Source: Zhengitettix transpicula (Eukaryota > Arthropoda > Insecta > Orthoptera > Tetrigidae). From it: DNA of 64,000 bases. A model generated the notes under the pieces. It was not told the DNA's origin. It ran no database searches and saw only the letters and a list, made by a program, of their open reading frames with translations. Location of the stretch: NCBI GenBank assembly GCA_037074705.1, contig CM073590.1:159896746-159960745 (forward strand), written 5' to 3'. Shown here one piece after another: positions 11,050 through 23,639 of the stretch (position 1 is the stretch's first letter; each line of letters opens with the position of its first letter). The position numbers and the translations under genes were made by a program.

Positions 11050-11835
11050 ATTGACCATTATGTATTTTACTATTTTATATTTGAAAAATATTACTTTTAA
11101 TTTTTAATTAATAAAAATTAAATTCGGAACTCTTTTAATTCATCACAAAACTTTAGTTTTGTAAATACTCTAGGACATTGTAGTGCTGATAATTTCATAC
11201 ACAGAAAATTCATGTCGATTGGTTGAAAACTTTGATTTTAAAAGTAGCCAAGTAATAATTTTATATTAATGTATTTCACAAAAATTGTACTAAAAACAAA
11301 AGATATGCGATCGTACAATCAACGCTTTGCTCTCAAGTAGAAAACTGTTCACCATTCACGAATAATTTTATATACTAGTCTTCCTACAAATGAAAAAAAC
11401 TACTAGAGTTTTGTGTATCATTGTAAGAATATTTTATTGAAAGGAGTTTTACTCCGTACAGGAACTTGCTGATCGTTCCTCTAACATGAGAACAATATTA
11501 CAAAACTGTTGAAAGCGTTGTTTCTAAATAATAATCTTTTATAACTTGCTTACTTCATTTGTTTGTTTCATATACGACCTGGAGTTGCAGAATTTCTTGT
11601 CGTTCATTTCCAAGGAGTAACTTTTCCGTCGTTTATGTCTATGTCTGTGCTTATCAGTGTTTATTGTGTTTTGAGTTACTGTGGACTATTTTTTGTATTG
11701 TGTAGTTCCATATTTACTTAGCTCAGTGATTGATTTATTTGACTGTACTTGCATTTAAGAGATTATTTATTTAATAATAAGTTGCAAGCATACTCTGTAA
11801 GTATTACACTGTCGTATTACTAATGTTAAGTGAGT
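11050..11835. other. A+T-rich sequence, no gene seen
   Basis: No feature was recognised between the ribozyme element and the next LTR. Confidence 0.5.
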
Positions 11836-11839
11836 ATAT

Positions 11840-12831
11840 TGTAATGCCACTTAATTATGCCATTACTTGTTTGGACGTAAAATTTGAATTGTTTGAGAAA
11901 TCCATTATAGCGGTCTGATCGAACAAACAAACAATGAGAGAAGCGAGCTCACTTTGCTTTGTCGAAATGTCAAAAATGGCGTACGCGCGCTAAAACTCGA
12001 GAGAACTAGTTTTCAGTTTGCGGAAAAACACCGTGAGGAGCAGAACAAGTAATATATCTGTAAGTTAACGGAGAAAGATTGTTAGGAGTTGGTGGCGGGA
12101 CATTTCAGAGGACGGAACAAATAATACTAGAGCAGAGACTAGCCGTCGTTAATGTATTATTAAACAAAGTTGTGAATTTAAGACAAAGTAAAACATTCAC
12201 GGAAGTATTACCTCGTAAATATCGCTAATAAAAGCAGTTTACGTCTACAGCCAGGAGCTAAAAAAAGTTAGTTCGCTCCGAAAGAATAAACAGTTAAAAT
12301 AAATCGTCATAGGATTCGTATAAGGCAAGCAGACATCAGATAGCTGACAAAAAGGAGGATCATCCGAGTTCCTGGGAGTCTATCAATGTTGACTTCAATA
12401 GTGTAAAATCTGTGAGTCGATATTTAGAGTCAGTTTAATAATTTTGCAATAGTACTTCCGAAACTAAAAAGAATTCTGGTACCAGATGGGCAGATGTAAG
12501 TAACAAAACCAAAAGTAATGATTAATTGTAAACGCTAATTAGAGGATAAGGTCAGATTTCGTTCTCTTTTAAATTGTCAATCAGAGTTAATTTCTTTACT
12601 TTTAATTTCTTTCTATCGACATATTGTTTAGGTAAATTGTGAATTGTTTGTTAATAAGATTTTTAAATCAAATTGTTGTGTCCATTATCAAACCCAGAAG
12701 AGGCCTTGAGAGAAAGATCTCAAATTTTGTTGTAATTATCTTTATTGCCACAAAATAAATAAATATTTTGTTTGTTAATTATTGATAATCATTTCCTTCA
12801 ATGTAATTAAAGTCAATTGTTGATTATTACA
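11840..12831 (+). mobile_element. Solo LTR, subfamily B
   Basis: It runs from TGTAATGCCACTTAATT to TGATTATTACA (992 bp), flanked on both sides by ATAT. The early segment AGAAATCCATTATAGCGG and the following ~250 bp are nearly the same as in the reverse-strand LTR at 56775-57822. Near the 3' end are GATTTCGTTCTC and AACCCAGAAGAGGCC, the family landmarks. No primer-binding-site cassette follows, so this is a plain solo LTR. Confidence 0.75.
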
Positions 12832-15185
12832 ATATATATGAAACAAGACTTTATGTATCCCTATTATTCGCCAACATTTGAATCGCATAATATCTGAACA
12901 TCTAGACAAGAAACATATGTATTTTAAGAATTTAATATTAACCTCACAAGCGACTGCAGTGGAAAATGCATAAAACCTCTTTGTCACATACTTGACATAT
13001 TGATTTAATGATGTGTGAATGTCTGTCTTGCGGTTAGGTTGCCTCTTTTAAGGAACATCGCTACCATCGATTTGATTAAAAATTATTCTGTTGTAACGTT
13101 GGTCAATAAATACGAATTCAGGATTCTTTCAATTAATTGTTGGATGAATATTTATTTTTCCCTCGGCCTAATTTTCGTACGGCTCGATGGCCAATTCCGA
13201 CCCGCCACTTGTTTTTGTACGGCCTGCTAGCTAAGAGTGAGTTTTATATTTTCATATCCTTTCAAAGTAATTTTCCTTTCGGCTGATATCTGAATTGCGG
13301 GGTTCCGAGAAAGGTCTCATGCGACAGGTCTGTCTGATTCTCTCTCTTTCTCTTTTAGTTCCACGCTCTTTTTTGCGGCCTCCACCATTGATGAAACGAT
13401 GAACTTTCTGTTCTCACTGGTCTTTCCGTTTTCCCTTCGCACTCGTCATTACAAGTTCCGAAGTACTTGAAACTCTATTCTGCTTGTTAATCTGTAATAA
13501 TTCCGCGATTCCTGATCCGACCTCCGTTCTTGGTCTTTATGTAACCAGATCAAACATTTCATTGTCAAAGCCAGAAAAGTAGAGTTCTAAAATCATTCTT
13601 AAGGCAAATTATACGTTAAGGTATTGCTTTTTTTGCGCAATTATACTATTGTCCTCCTAAAATAATGCAGTTCAGTCGTATTTCAATTTACAAGTTCATG
13701 CATTCTACACAATTTTACGAACAGACAGGGACAGATCAGCAATTGTGGAATATTAAAAACTGAATATTTTACCGAAACGCAATTGTTGCAAGAAAACAAG
13801 GCTGTAACTACTAAAGTAAGTTCATGAGTATATCATTTATTAGAAAATCAATGGAAGCAGTTTACTGATATCGAGTTACTTTAATTCAGTTTTAATGGCG
13901 CAGTTGAAGGAATTTCTCAAGAGAAAATTTATTCGTTGAAATATATTAGACTTTCTTCAAGATTAGAAATTATAAGGGTTGTAGATCAATATAAAAGGCA
14001 ATTATTTAAAAATTAAATGGCTTATTGAGAGGATACACATAATTAATAATTTACTGTTACTACTATTTATTTTAGGAATTAGGGTCTCTAAGTAGCCACT
14101 ATGAAAGGAATATTGCAAAAATATAGTTTACGGCAGTCACGAATTTTTTTACACAGAGAAATCTTATGTGTAATCTGATAAAATAAATTTTAACAACTGT
14201 CGATGAACACAGTTTTTTCTAACAGAGACATGATTGGATGGAATGTGAAAATGACGGGTGTTAACTGTGTTATTTGCTTGTGGCAAATATATGAACCTAT
14301 TTTGTGCTTTCTGAAGTTTTCTCAACGGCTAATTTCATTCACTCTTGAGTAATTAGACCCTCGGCTGTACCGAGTTCCTTTTGTCAGCAATAGAATGTTA
14401 ATATTTTGATGCGCCCTGTGTTTAAATAGTTACATTTTTCAGTAGTGGTAAAGTTCTTTTAGCGACTCTATGAACTTAGAGAAGGGATTGAAATTTTCCT
14501 AAGCGATTAAAACCTCATTCAACTACAATTATTAATCGTCGAATGACTTGGGAAATAAGGTACTGCAGCATAATTTCTCAAAAGATTCAATTAAAAGCTA
14601 AAAACGTTGCTCATCTGTGGATTGAAATCTTCAGTTTTCATTTCGACCACAACTAACAAATTGATTCACAAACCAAGCATTTTCAATGCTGCCAAATAAC
14701 AAAGAATTAGTGTAACATCCATTCTCATTCAAATTTTCTGTAGATATATTTACTCGCCACCCTCAACAAATCCATCAACGTTTAACAAATCTCGAAGCCA
14801 CTGCAGAAAATTTTTCTGTTTTACTAAATCCATTTGACTATGTGATTTAGCTTCCAATAGTTTATCTTCAGTGTGATCACACGCAAAATCTTATAAGAAT
14901 GGCTCCCAAGTGAAGTAATAATAAAGTATAATAATATAATTAGCATTCATACTTATGTTTGGTAGTACCTTGTTGTGCGAAAATAGGCCTGAATAAAATA
15001 CGTAAAATCTCAAAACATGGGAAAATTAAAAGATAAATAGTTGCTATAAATTATGAACTTCCGGTTTATTTTCCCAAAAGGAATAATAATTCTTCCCATT
15101 AGACGTCTACTTTGTGTTCCAATAACTGTGTAAAAAAAGATAAAAAAGGATATCTGATTGAAAATTAATAAATAAATAGATATTC
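12832..15185. other. Unique sequence, no gene recognised
   Basis: A G+C-richer patch at 13.15-13.46 kb has several CpG and CGG-type motifs but no open frame with recognisable protein features. The rest is A+T-rich without identifiable repeats. Confidence 0.4.
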
Positions 15186-15189
15186 AAAT

Positions 15190-15312
15190 AAATAAAAAAG
15201 TAATTGAGTTTTGTGAACTGACGAGTGCAGTCTAGACTCTTCTTAGCACTTGAAGAAAGGGACAAAGATCGAGTAACGTTGTCTGTATTTGGCTATCTTT
15301 TTTATTATTAAC
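15190..15312 (+). mobile_element. Truncated ribozyme element (family A)
   Basis: It shares TTTTGTGAACTGACGAGTGC, then CTCTTCTTAGCAC, then TTGAAGAAAGGGAC, and then the family tail GTCTGTATTTGGCTATC with the 224-bp element at 10.8 kb. The hammerhead core is damaged: TTGAAGA replaces CTGAAGA and AGTAACG replaces GAAACG. The left inverted arm is mostly missing. It is probably an inactive relic. Confidence 0.6.
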
Positions 15313-15317
15313 TCTAA

Positions 15318-15790
15318 AAAAACAGGCTACATGTAACATGAGGGTAATCCACGTGATGGCAACTCCTCTTTAATATCATAGGAAGGGATTTGAAAGAGAG
15401 GTTGCGGAAGGGTCGAGGAAGGCAGCCAAGAGTTAACTACGGCCCCCGGGCTATAGTTTAAGGATCCTACCCGGTATTTTCCTAAAAGTATTGCAGGGAA
15501 AACCCTATAAAAACCTGCATCAGGTAGGTGGGGCATATGATACTTGTCTCACGTCCTTAATATAGCGGGAGAGAGGTTTTGCTATGGAGACGCAGAATTC
15601 CCCTCCCCGTGCCTTGACCAGTTTAGGAGGCAGCTGGTCGACTACTCCAATAGGAATAGCAGACAACTCTTACCGTATGCCCAAGGTCTGTGATCACGGA
15701 ACAAAATAGGCCGAGGCGCCCTGGCTTGTGAGAAACTTAGTTCAAAAGCAAAAGCTCACCGTGTCTCCAGAAAAGTTCTGCCCGCGAGAG
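15318..15790 (-). repeat. Unclassified repeat X, copy 1 (longest)
   Basis: Reverse-strand relative of 33860-34110 and 41860-42090. Shared landmarks on the sense strand are GGGTTTTCCC, CCGGGTAGGATCCTTAAAC, AGCCCGGGGGCC, then TTTCAAATCCCTTCCTATGA and CTCATGT. This copy extends about 230 bp further in its 5' direction, with G+C-rich sequence to about 15790. No A or B box and no recognisable domain was found. One frame is open over the conserved part here and in copy 3 but closed in copy 2, so coding is unproven. Confidence 0.7.
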
Positions 15791-16990
15791 CTAAGCTCTA
15801 ATATATTTTCTAAAGAATAAAAATTAGTCAAATACAATTCATAGTACTATAGCTTACAATTATTAATTGTTTATTCTTCTAGTATAAAACTAAATTTACT
15901 TTGAAGTATATTAATAATGATCAATCACAAAAACAATATTTTTTGTGATTGATCGTTGTTGACTACAATATTTATGGGGTTCATACGAGAGTTAAGACTC
16001 ATTTTTATAATCATTGTGTCCTTGAACCAATAAACAAATATTGAAATAATATAGTCTCACTTATTTTGTATTATTAATACACTTGAAAGTCCTTATTTTT
16101 CAAACTTTCGTACTATGAATTGCATTAAGGTTAATGTTTATACTTTTTCTAAACGATCTGAGAAAATTTTATATTAGCTGAAAATAAATATTAAGAAATC
16201 TCAAAATTGAAGAATTTTAGAAAAGTAACAGTACTCGAGAATGAATTCAGGACGGAGACAATCATTTGAAGGGAACCCGGAATTTTTCACGTTTTAATTC
16301 AGACAAACACTTACTATTCCAGTACGTGTTTCTCAGAAATATGCACGTATTTATGAAGTTCATTCAGATATGATTGTATTTTGCGTTACATTGGATTGAT
16401 AATTGTATAATGGCGAGACGATTCGTTTTCTGCCGGTTCTGAACAGTTTTCAAGAATAATCTCACATGGCGCATGCAAAATCCATATTTAGTTATTTTTG
16501 TTATACTCATTCTGCTGTCTCGAAAAAAGTCATAAGTACTCTTCCGACAAACATTCGTCAAGCGCCAATATTGTCAGCCTGTCCGCCGGAGAGAACATAC
16601 TGCCCTGTCTGCGGGATGGGGAAATGAGTTGTGTGAACGTAATACATAAAATGTACACGTGATCTGTCTCAGCTGTCAAACATAATTACTCGCAAGCAAC
16701 AAACATTTCTCTTTCCTTCTCCCGATATCACTAAAACTTATATTAATACCGCCATAATTAAATTTTAATTATAAGCAAGAGAGAGTAAAGCGGTTTTAGG
16801 ATACAGAAAATTGACGTTTACATATATTTATCACTGTAAAAATACTTATAGTTCGCAAGAAATCGACGTACCTTCAAATTGAAGGTATCGTAAGACTACT
16901 ATGACAATCGTCGTTACACTTCTTTTTAATTGATTTTTGGATATTACGTATAGATCATAAATCAGGCTGCTCTTTTGTCTTTCGTCATAC
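15791..16990. other. Mostly unique sequence with one short perfect hairpin
   Basis: At 15919-15954 GATCAATCACAAAAA and TTTTTTGTGATTGATC form a near-perfect 15-bp inverted repeat with a 5-base spacer. A G+C-richer patch at 16.56-16.74 kb shows no coding signal. Nothing else was recognised. Confidence 0.5.
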
Positions 16991-17054
16991 CTCATTGCTA
17001 ATAGTACAAGATTGCATATACTAGTTCTTGGAACTAAGAATAATAAATTAGATA

Positions 17055-17290
17055 AATAAATAGACAAATAACAGACAAAATTAAGTGATAATATAAATGG
17101 CATATTGATTTTGCAGGGTTATTAAAAACGCTAATTACTCTGAAATGAAGCTTTTGGGTTCGCCACCTGGATTACGGTGTTGTGGCGTTCTCACTGGTCT
17201 TGAGTTTTTAATCACCTGACGAAAGCGACAAAGGTCGCAGAAACGTTGTGTGGTATTTACATTATCACTTAATTTGGCTATTATTTATCG
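17055..17290 (+). mobile_element. Hammerhead ribozyme element (family A), intact core
   Basis: The outer inverted arms (AGTGATAATATAAAT near 17084 and ATTTACATTATCACTT near 17255) match the family. The core reads CTGACGA (17216-17222), helix II GCGAC-AAAG-GTCGC, then GAAACGTTGTG (17240-17250); both catalytic core segments are intact. Stem I can form between TTATTAAAAACGC and GAGTTTTTAATCA. On the 5' side the usual CACACAACGT is replaced (GGCATATTG), so the cleavage-site strand of stem III looks lost. Self-cleavage in cis is therefore doubtful. Confidence 0.6.
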
Positions 17291-17443
17291 AATTATATGA
17301 TTTTAACACCGACGTAATATATTTGAATTTTTTGAACAAATTCATTTTATTGCAGTTCTTATAAAAATATTGTATCGCACTTTAAATATTCATACATCAT
17401 TTTAGTTTAAATTATATAACATTTTATATATATATATATATAT

Positions 17444-18314
17444 TGTAATGCCAATTAATTAGGCCAGTAATCCATTATAGCGGTCTGATCGAACAAAGCC
17501 ACAATGGATAAGCGAGCTTGACTGCTTCGTCGAAAAGTCAAAATGGCGTTTGCGCGCACGAAAGTCTCAGTCAGTTTTACGTCTACAGCCAGCCAGGATA
17601 GAGTTGGTGCCGAGAGATTGCTGTGAACGGATGAAGTATTTAGAAAAAGTCCTGGTAGTAGAACAGCGAGACCAGTTAGAACAATTTTGTTATAAGTTGC
17701 ATTCTGTGATATAAATATCCAAATATTCATCGATAAACATTTTGAGTGCAGAAGTCTAATTTCTATTCTCAAATTAGACCATTGTTTCAATTTTGGAAGA
17801 CCAAGTAATTGTATCCAGCGTCTAATTATCGTCGGAACGAGTGAATAACATATCCTTAACGAACCAACATTTGGCAAACTAAAAAGTATTAATTAAAGTC
17901 AGTGAAAACCAAGGCCTGATGACTAAAAATTAAAGTGTAAAAGTGTCCGAACGAGGTAAAATTTGATTGTTCCGGTACCAGACCGACAGTCTGTAAGAAA
18001 CATAATTTTGAATAATATTGTAAACGCTAATTAAAGGATAAAGTCAGATTTTGTTTATTCGCTTTCTTCTAGTTTTCTTTTCATTGATTGAATTATTGCT
18101 TTATTTTAGGTAAATTATATTTTGAATTGTTAATTAGTCAAATTATACATTTATCGTGTCCTAATCATCAAACCCAGTAAAGGCCCTGAGATATAAAAAT
18201 TTTGATTGTAATTGTTTTTGAGTTTGAAGCCTCAATTTGATAATAAATTTTATTTTATGTTTTAAATTTTGATTATCTTTTCATTTAATTAAAGCCTACC
18301 TGTTGATTATTACA
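17444..18314 (+). mobile_element. LTR, subfamily B, followed by one PBS cassette
   Basis: It starts TGTAATGCCAATTAATTAGG next to a TA run and has a core 3' end at GTTGATTATTACA (18314). It contains AGTCAGATTTTGTTTATTCG and ACCCAGTAAAGGCCCTGAG. The middle part is homologous to 40147-41057 (for example the GGAACGAGTGAATAA region). The long reverse open frame across it is an accident of composition, because it is not kept in the sister copies. Confidence 0.75.
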
Positions 18315-18376
18315 TAAATGTTTACCACAACGTGGGGCAAATAAATTAAACTACAATTAATCAGTTGATTATTACA
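18315..18376 (+). other. PBS cassette ending in ATTACA
   Basis: A 62-bp extension after the core LTR end: TAAATGTTTACCACAACGTG, then GGGC, then A+T-rich spacer, closing again with TTGATTATTACA directly before the ATAT tract. The ACAACGTGGGGC part matches the primer-binding-site motif seen after other LTRs. The repeated closing dodecamer TTGATTATTACA lies at both 18303-18314 and 18365-18376. Confidence 0.7.
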
Positions 18377-18398
18377 ATATATATATATATATATATAA
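18377..18398. repeat. (AT)11 microsatellite
   Basis: Uninterrupted AT run at the distal edge of the extended LTR. Confidence 0.95.
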
Positions 18399-18399
18399 G

Positions 18400-21300
18400 G
18401 TTCAACAAAATCGTATCCGTACCTCTTCATTCTTTATTTATGTTCAGGGAGTAATAAAATTATCCGTTGTAAAGGCAACCTTCGTATCGACTACTGAAGA
18501 TATATTACTCAAATGATAGAACGGAACTTAATTTTATTGCATATATATTTCTGTTTTTTCTTCATAAACCGACTTCATTCTGATCGTATCATTTTTCGAA
18601 AGCGTAAAGGGTGAATCTAGACATAAATTCAAGGAAAACTATTCAATAGATGAATGAATAAATACAGTAATGAATAATATTAAATCTAAATCTAGGGAAT
18701 ACTTGAAATTTGATTGAATATTAAATATATTTAATTAGGTGGAAATAATTGTTTTGATATATTTTTCTCTGGGAAACAATGGAGAATAAGCAGTGGTACA
18801 GAGGTTTGCCACCACATAGATTCAGATCATTAAATGTCCAGTCTGTTAATTTAATGAGTGATTGTAATAAATTTAGCGTCTACCTCTAATAATGAAAACT
18901 TTGTCGGCTTTGATATTAATAAATTTCTGAAGATGTTTGTTCTATTATATTTTCTTTGTTTTTCGTATTTACCCATTTATTGATATATTAAGTTTATTGC
19001 TGAAACTCAAGCGACAAAAACGTGCTAATAATCGGTCGTGGTAAATAAAAATCTACCTGAAATATACTTTTCTAGAAATACTGGGATGAAAATATAAAGG
19101 AACAAACTATTAGATCCACTAATAAATTATTAGATACATAACGAATGATCTCTTTCATTAATTCCTGAATAAGTTCTATAAATATGGCATCAACCATTAT
19201 ATTTACACAGAATTTCATATACTAAAATCACTAAATTAGTCGATACTGGCGGATGGAGAACTGTTTCGAATTTACTTTGCTGGACGACGCGTGGTCCAGC
19301 GTAGTAATTCTTGAATCTTTATATGTTGAAAGCACACAGTAGAACAATAAGCTATGTCTTGTGTTCAGTTGCAGGCAATACTGATCTGTTCTCGACTGAT
19401 CCCAGATTACAACTTCTTAACAGCTCATGACTTCTGCGAGTTTAACAGAATACTACTACAGAATACGCAACCATGAAATATGCAATATTGGTTACCAGAC
19501 TGGGGTCTCAGCGACACAGCGACGTCCCTCGCAGCTGGTCATCAATGTCTGTCTCGTGGAGTCTCGCTGATAAATTCCTGACAAACCAAGAGCAACCGCT
19601 CACTGCAACCTCTCCAGTCAGAATGCCTGACCAGGCATCCACTTCTCCCGACCTGTGAGACCAACTGTTTCTCTATTGGTCCATTTAATTTGTTATGGAC
19701 CAATCACAGGTCTTAGGCAAACCGACGTAGAGAATTTCAACAGCGAGACCCTCTGCACCTGTTGTTTGCTGACGGGAAAACCCTCCGATGGAGGTACAGT
19801 TACAATCCCCAGCCTGACTGGCACCAAACGGTACTTCTGCTGATGTTAGCTAAACATGGTTGCTCACGCGTTTAAACAAACTGACTAAAATATCAGTATA
19901 ATCAATGAAAAGACGCCTATCCTAAATAACGCGCTATAGTATTTCTGTAGAGAATGAATTACAATCGGGACTTGATCTATTAACAAATGAATATTTTCCA
20001 ACGTCTGTGCGTTTGCTCTTTTTCTTTAATTTTGAAATGGTGATCGTTTTTAGAAATATATGTGGGCGCCACGAGATCATTTTTTATTTATTTCCGAGCC
20101 GGTTGGCCCTTTACTTTGTATATTGCGGAAAGCCTCACGCGTTTACTCTTATTACATGGTGTTCCTAAATACTCATGAGGATCGTTCGTGAATCGACCGC
20201 CAAACATCTTTTCAGCCAGTTTTTGAATCTTGTCAACGTTAGTGTCTGTTCATTTCTGTATATGGATCCCTACAGGTTGTCACATATCATAAAATGGACC
20301 TGACCAGTGATCTGTAAGCAGATATCTAATAATACAACTAAATCGGAACATATGAAGCATGAGAATTCATCGTAATAAAGTTTTCATCCTTCATAGCAGT
20401 AAAATAATTGAAAATCTTAAAAAAATGTTTGTGTGAATCGAACTATTTGTGGTCGGAATGGGAAACTAATAGATAAGGGAGGAAGTCGTAACTACTAATA
20501 AACATGAAGTTAGTTTATTTATTTAAATAACACTCTGCTCTTAATTATCATAGACTTTATTCATTCAATAGTCACTGCCAAAGTGTAAATTTTGTAATAC
20601 AAAACTGTGACACTCAAAAGTTTACGTTTTATATGTAAAACTATAGGCGTTTAGCCGCAATAAAGTATCGGATAATTTATTTTAAGCTGAAAGTAATCAC
20701 AGTCTCGTTTAATATGTGATTAGTAGTATGAATATTCAAATGCAATAATTAATGATAGATTCGTGAGCAACGAGCAATGGCGTTAATTCAGCTCACAAGA
20801 GCGTAGCATTACTTGGAACTGTGTTAATATTAACCTAAGCTGCGTAAACACAACGGCTATTACCTCGACTATTAACTTGTTTGCTGTCTCAAAATACTTG
20901 TCACCGTTGTTTGCAGGGCAGATTGTGTGGATATTCGCCACGGGTCTGCTTAATTTATTGAATTAAAACAGCAATAGATCAAATAATTGTAATGAAGATA
21001 TAACGAACGCTTTTGTTCTGTAATTCCTTAAAGAATTCGGTTCTGCATATTTTCATTATCTTCTGTTACAAAATTACATACTTACCTATGTTTTATCACA
21101 CTATTTATCACACACTAAACGAGTATGTGATTACTTTAATCTTACAATAAATTATCCATCATTAATACAATACTTAAATGAGGATAAACACCTGTTTCTT
21201 CATATAAAGCGTAAACTCTCGAGTATCATAGTTTCGTAATCCAAAATTTAAACTTTGATAGTGATTATGTGAATGAATTATAAGAGCAGAGACTTATTTA

Positions 21301-21655
21301 AATAAACTTATTAACTCGAGTATTGGATTATTTATATTTATACAATTATATGAAGACATAAAATTGTCTCAAAATTTATTGCAGATAACTCAAGATTTGT
21401 GTTAACTCAAATTTAAGGTTTGGCGCCAGTGACACAATTACAAATTCTAAATTCTTTAAAATAGTTACTTAAATATTAATTTATCTCTAATGAAATAAAA
21501 TGTTACTATTTTTATATATCGTAGCGAAGCTTAACCTCATTTATTTATGTGGAATTAGTTTTTAATTCAATATATTTTACATAGGAGTATTTCAAACAAT
21601 TATTTCATTTTTTCCAAGATATTATTCACTAAAAACATCTGGAGAAAAACAATCA
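18400..21655. other. Unique sequence with two G+C-richer blocks
   Basis: The block at 19.24-19.87 kb is clearly richer in G+C and less simple than its surroundings. It has two short forward open frames, neither with recognisable domains or splice-site support. A second complex block lies at 20.76-20.97 kb. Either could be a conserved non-coding element or an unknown old repeat. No firm call is possible. Confidence 0.4.
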
Positions 21656-21659
21656 ATCT

Positions 21660-22520
21660 CATAGACCCCTGATACTAATTATTCGACGCCAAGAGGGGAT
21701 GTAGTTCAAGGCAAAGGAGTGGGGGCTCGAAGGTGGTTAAACTAATTTCCGCGTACAATCTTAAACGAATACAGCAATTTTTACCAAACTTTTTACACAC
21801 GTTCCTTACGATCCAAGAAGAAACACCAATGCGTTCAGACACACCTCCTACAGGAGGAGGTAGTGGAATTAAAAATACAATAGTAAACGGCCATTTTTAA
21901 CGTTGAATAAAACGGTAACGGGGTCACTGAATTTGATGTCACTCTAAAAATTTTGAGTGTTAAATTTCAACCTCAAAAGGTAAAAGAGAAAAGCACCCGT
22001 ACGGGTGGTGGTGGAAGGGGTTTTCATAAAAAATAATACAGAAATTGGTGACGATTGTAGAGTTGTAGGAGTCGCGGAATTTAATTATTGCCAGATACAT
22101 GCAGGTTAAGGAAATGTTATGTTCCTCGACTTTGAGGTGGACGCGGTTGACAAAAGGTTACCGGGAGTATTTTTTGATTTTCCAAGGGTACCAGATAAAT
22201 TTTTGGTCTCTATTTAGTTTTAGGTTTCTTTACTCCTTTACCTGGAGTATATTTAGACTTTATTAAGTTTTAATTCGGCGTTATTTTTAGGCACTCCTAT
22301 TTTGTTCTAGGAGATTTCTCGAGTAGTTAAATTACCGTAAGTTATTATTCTGTTTTATTTAAAGTTAGCTGCCGAGGGGTTCGGTCAAGGAGGAGAAAGT
22401 AAATGGGTAACTGTTCCAAAAAATAACGCTATTTATGCTGGTTAAATTAAGTGTTCTGCGGGATAATTTAAATAAATACCCGGGCAGAGCACTGCACTCA
22501 TTTGGTTATTAATAATATTG
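21660..22520 (+). mobile_element. Possible Helentron-like (HINE) relic, copy 1
   Basis: A G+C-richer segment with CACCTCCTACAGGAGGAGG and GCACCCGTACGGGTGGTGG stem-forming motifs leads into a few degenerate repeats of a ~30-bp unit (TTACCGGGAGTATTTTTTGA and relatives, 22155-22290). It closes with AAATAAATACCCGGGCAGAG at about 22467-22486. The second block ending near 25.35 kb repeats the order minisatellite, then AATAAATACCCGG. Minisatellites plus a 3' GC stem-loop are typical of Helentron-associated elements, but I see no Rep or helicase sequence. The class is inferred. Confidence 0.35.
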
Positions 22521-23510
22521 TACAGGTAACTCACCAATACGTGTTCTCAGAAACGTGGACGACGCAGTGCACACTTTTGTAGACTAAATGGGTGTAGTGA
22601 TAAGAATTATCATGAGAAATAATTTTGTGCAATTAATATCAGCATTATATATGTAGAATGCTTGCCACGGTTTTTTTTCGCAATGCGATATATTAATAAA
22701 TTAAATAATCTCATAATGTATAGATTTCCTAGAAACAACATCGGACACACTGAAATGATATGAAACAATATTGCCAATGTTCAGAAGGAAGTATCGGCGG
22801 TGATGTGCTGTTTCATGTTTTTTTAAAAGAGCGGCATTGTCATATTGCGAGACGGCCATAGGCGTAAGAACTTGCATTATCGATTACAGTATTCAAAGGA
22901 GGCAGGTGGAGCGGGACTGGACTCGCTCCAAATAGCCAAGAAATGCTGACCTACAAGCAGATCAGTGACGACTTGGACTGAACAGTGCGTCCGTAATCTA
23001 TGAAACAGAAATTTCTGCTGAAATCTATATTTTCTAGGAAACTGCTAACATTTCATTTTTATATATATTGATAAGTTTAATGGAAAGTACGTATTTACGG
23101 ATGCAACATTTAATAGTTTAATGTCATGTTAATATTCTGAGTTAAATCTAGTATTATGTATTTTCAATATATATTTTAAAAATGTGTAACAATGAAAAAA
23201 TTATTCCGGCCCTAAATATTTAATGTACTTTCTGATGTTGGTTGATTATGATTCACATTATAAAAATTTGGTACAGTACCTTTCTAGGAAATATAACTAC
23301 AAAACTATTATCTATTTCATATTTTATTGATAGGTGTTTCGAATAATTTAAGAGGGAAACAGAGGGCATTTATAGTTAAGAAGTGTAACCTCGGGGTATT
23401 CTGGCAGATTGTCTCATGCGTCATGAAGACGATTGTTCAAGTAATTATATTAATTAAAGAATAGAATAAATTATTTGAAACAAAGCTCAGTTGAAATTTA
23501 ATTAAATGGA
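22521..23510. other. A+T-rich sequence, no gene seen
   Basis: A modestly complex patch at 22.79-22.99 kb has no recognisable motif. Confidence 0.45.
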
Positions 23511-23516
23511 AACATC

Positions 23517-23602
23517 TCTACCGGACCGGGAATCAAACCCGGGACCTCCCCTTGGAACGGGGCGCTCTTTAAAATCTGAGCTATTATAGTCGGCTCCACG
23601 TC
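23517..23602 (-). repeat. tRNA-like sequence (SINE head or tRNA-Gly pseudogene)
   Basis: The reverse strand has a D-arm GCTC...GAGC, an anticodon-like loop GTTCCAA between CCCC and GGGG (TCC would read glycine), and a perfect T-arm CCGGG-TTTGATT-CCCGG. The 7-bp acceptor stem does not pair and the D-loop is altered, so I do not call a functional tRNA. A tRNA-derived SINE head is the simplest reading. Confidence 0.5.
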
Positions 23603-23639
23603 ACGAATTCAGTGTAGAATTTAGCCAGTGTAAGCATGT

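Noticed and set aside
17455..17877. 140-codon reverse open frame
   Set aside because: It lies within an LTR and is not preserved in the homologous LTRs. No protein motif.
19473..19843. Two adjacent short forward open frames in a G+C-richer block
   Set aside because: No recognisable domain and they overlap out of frame; treated as an unassigned block.
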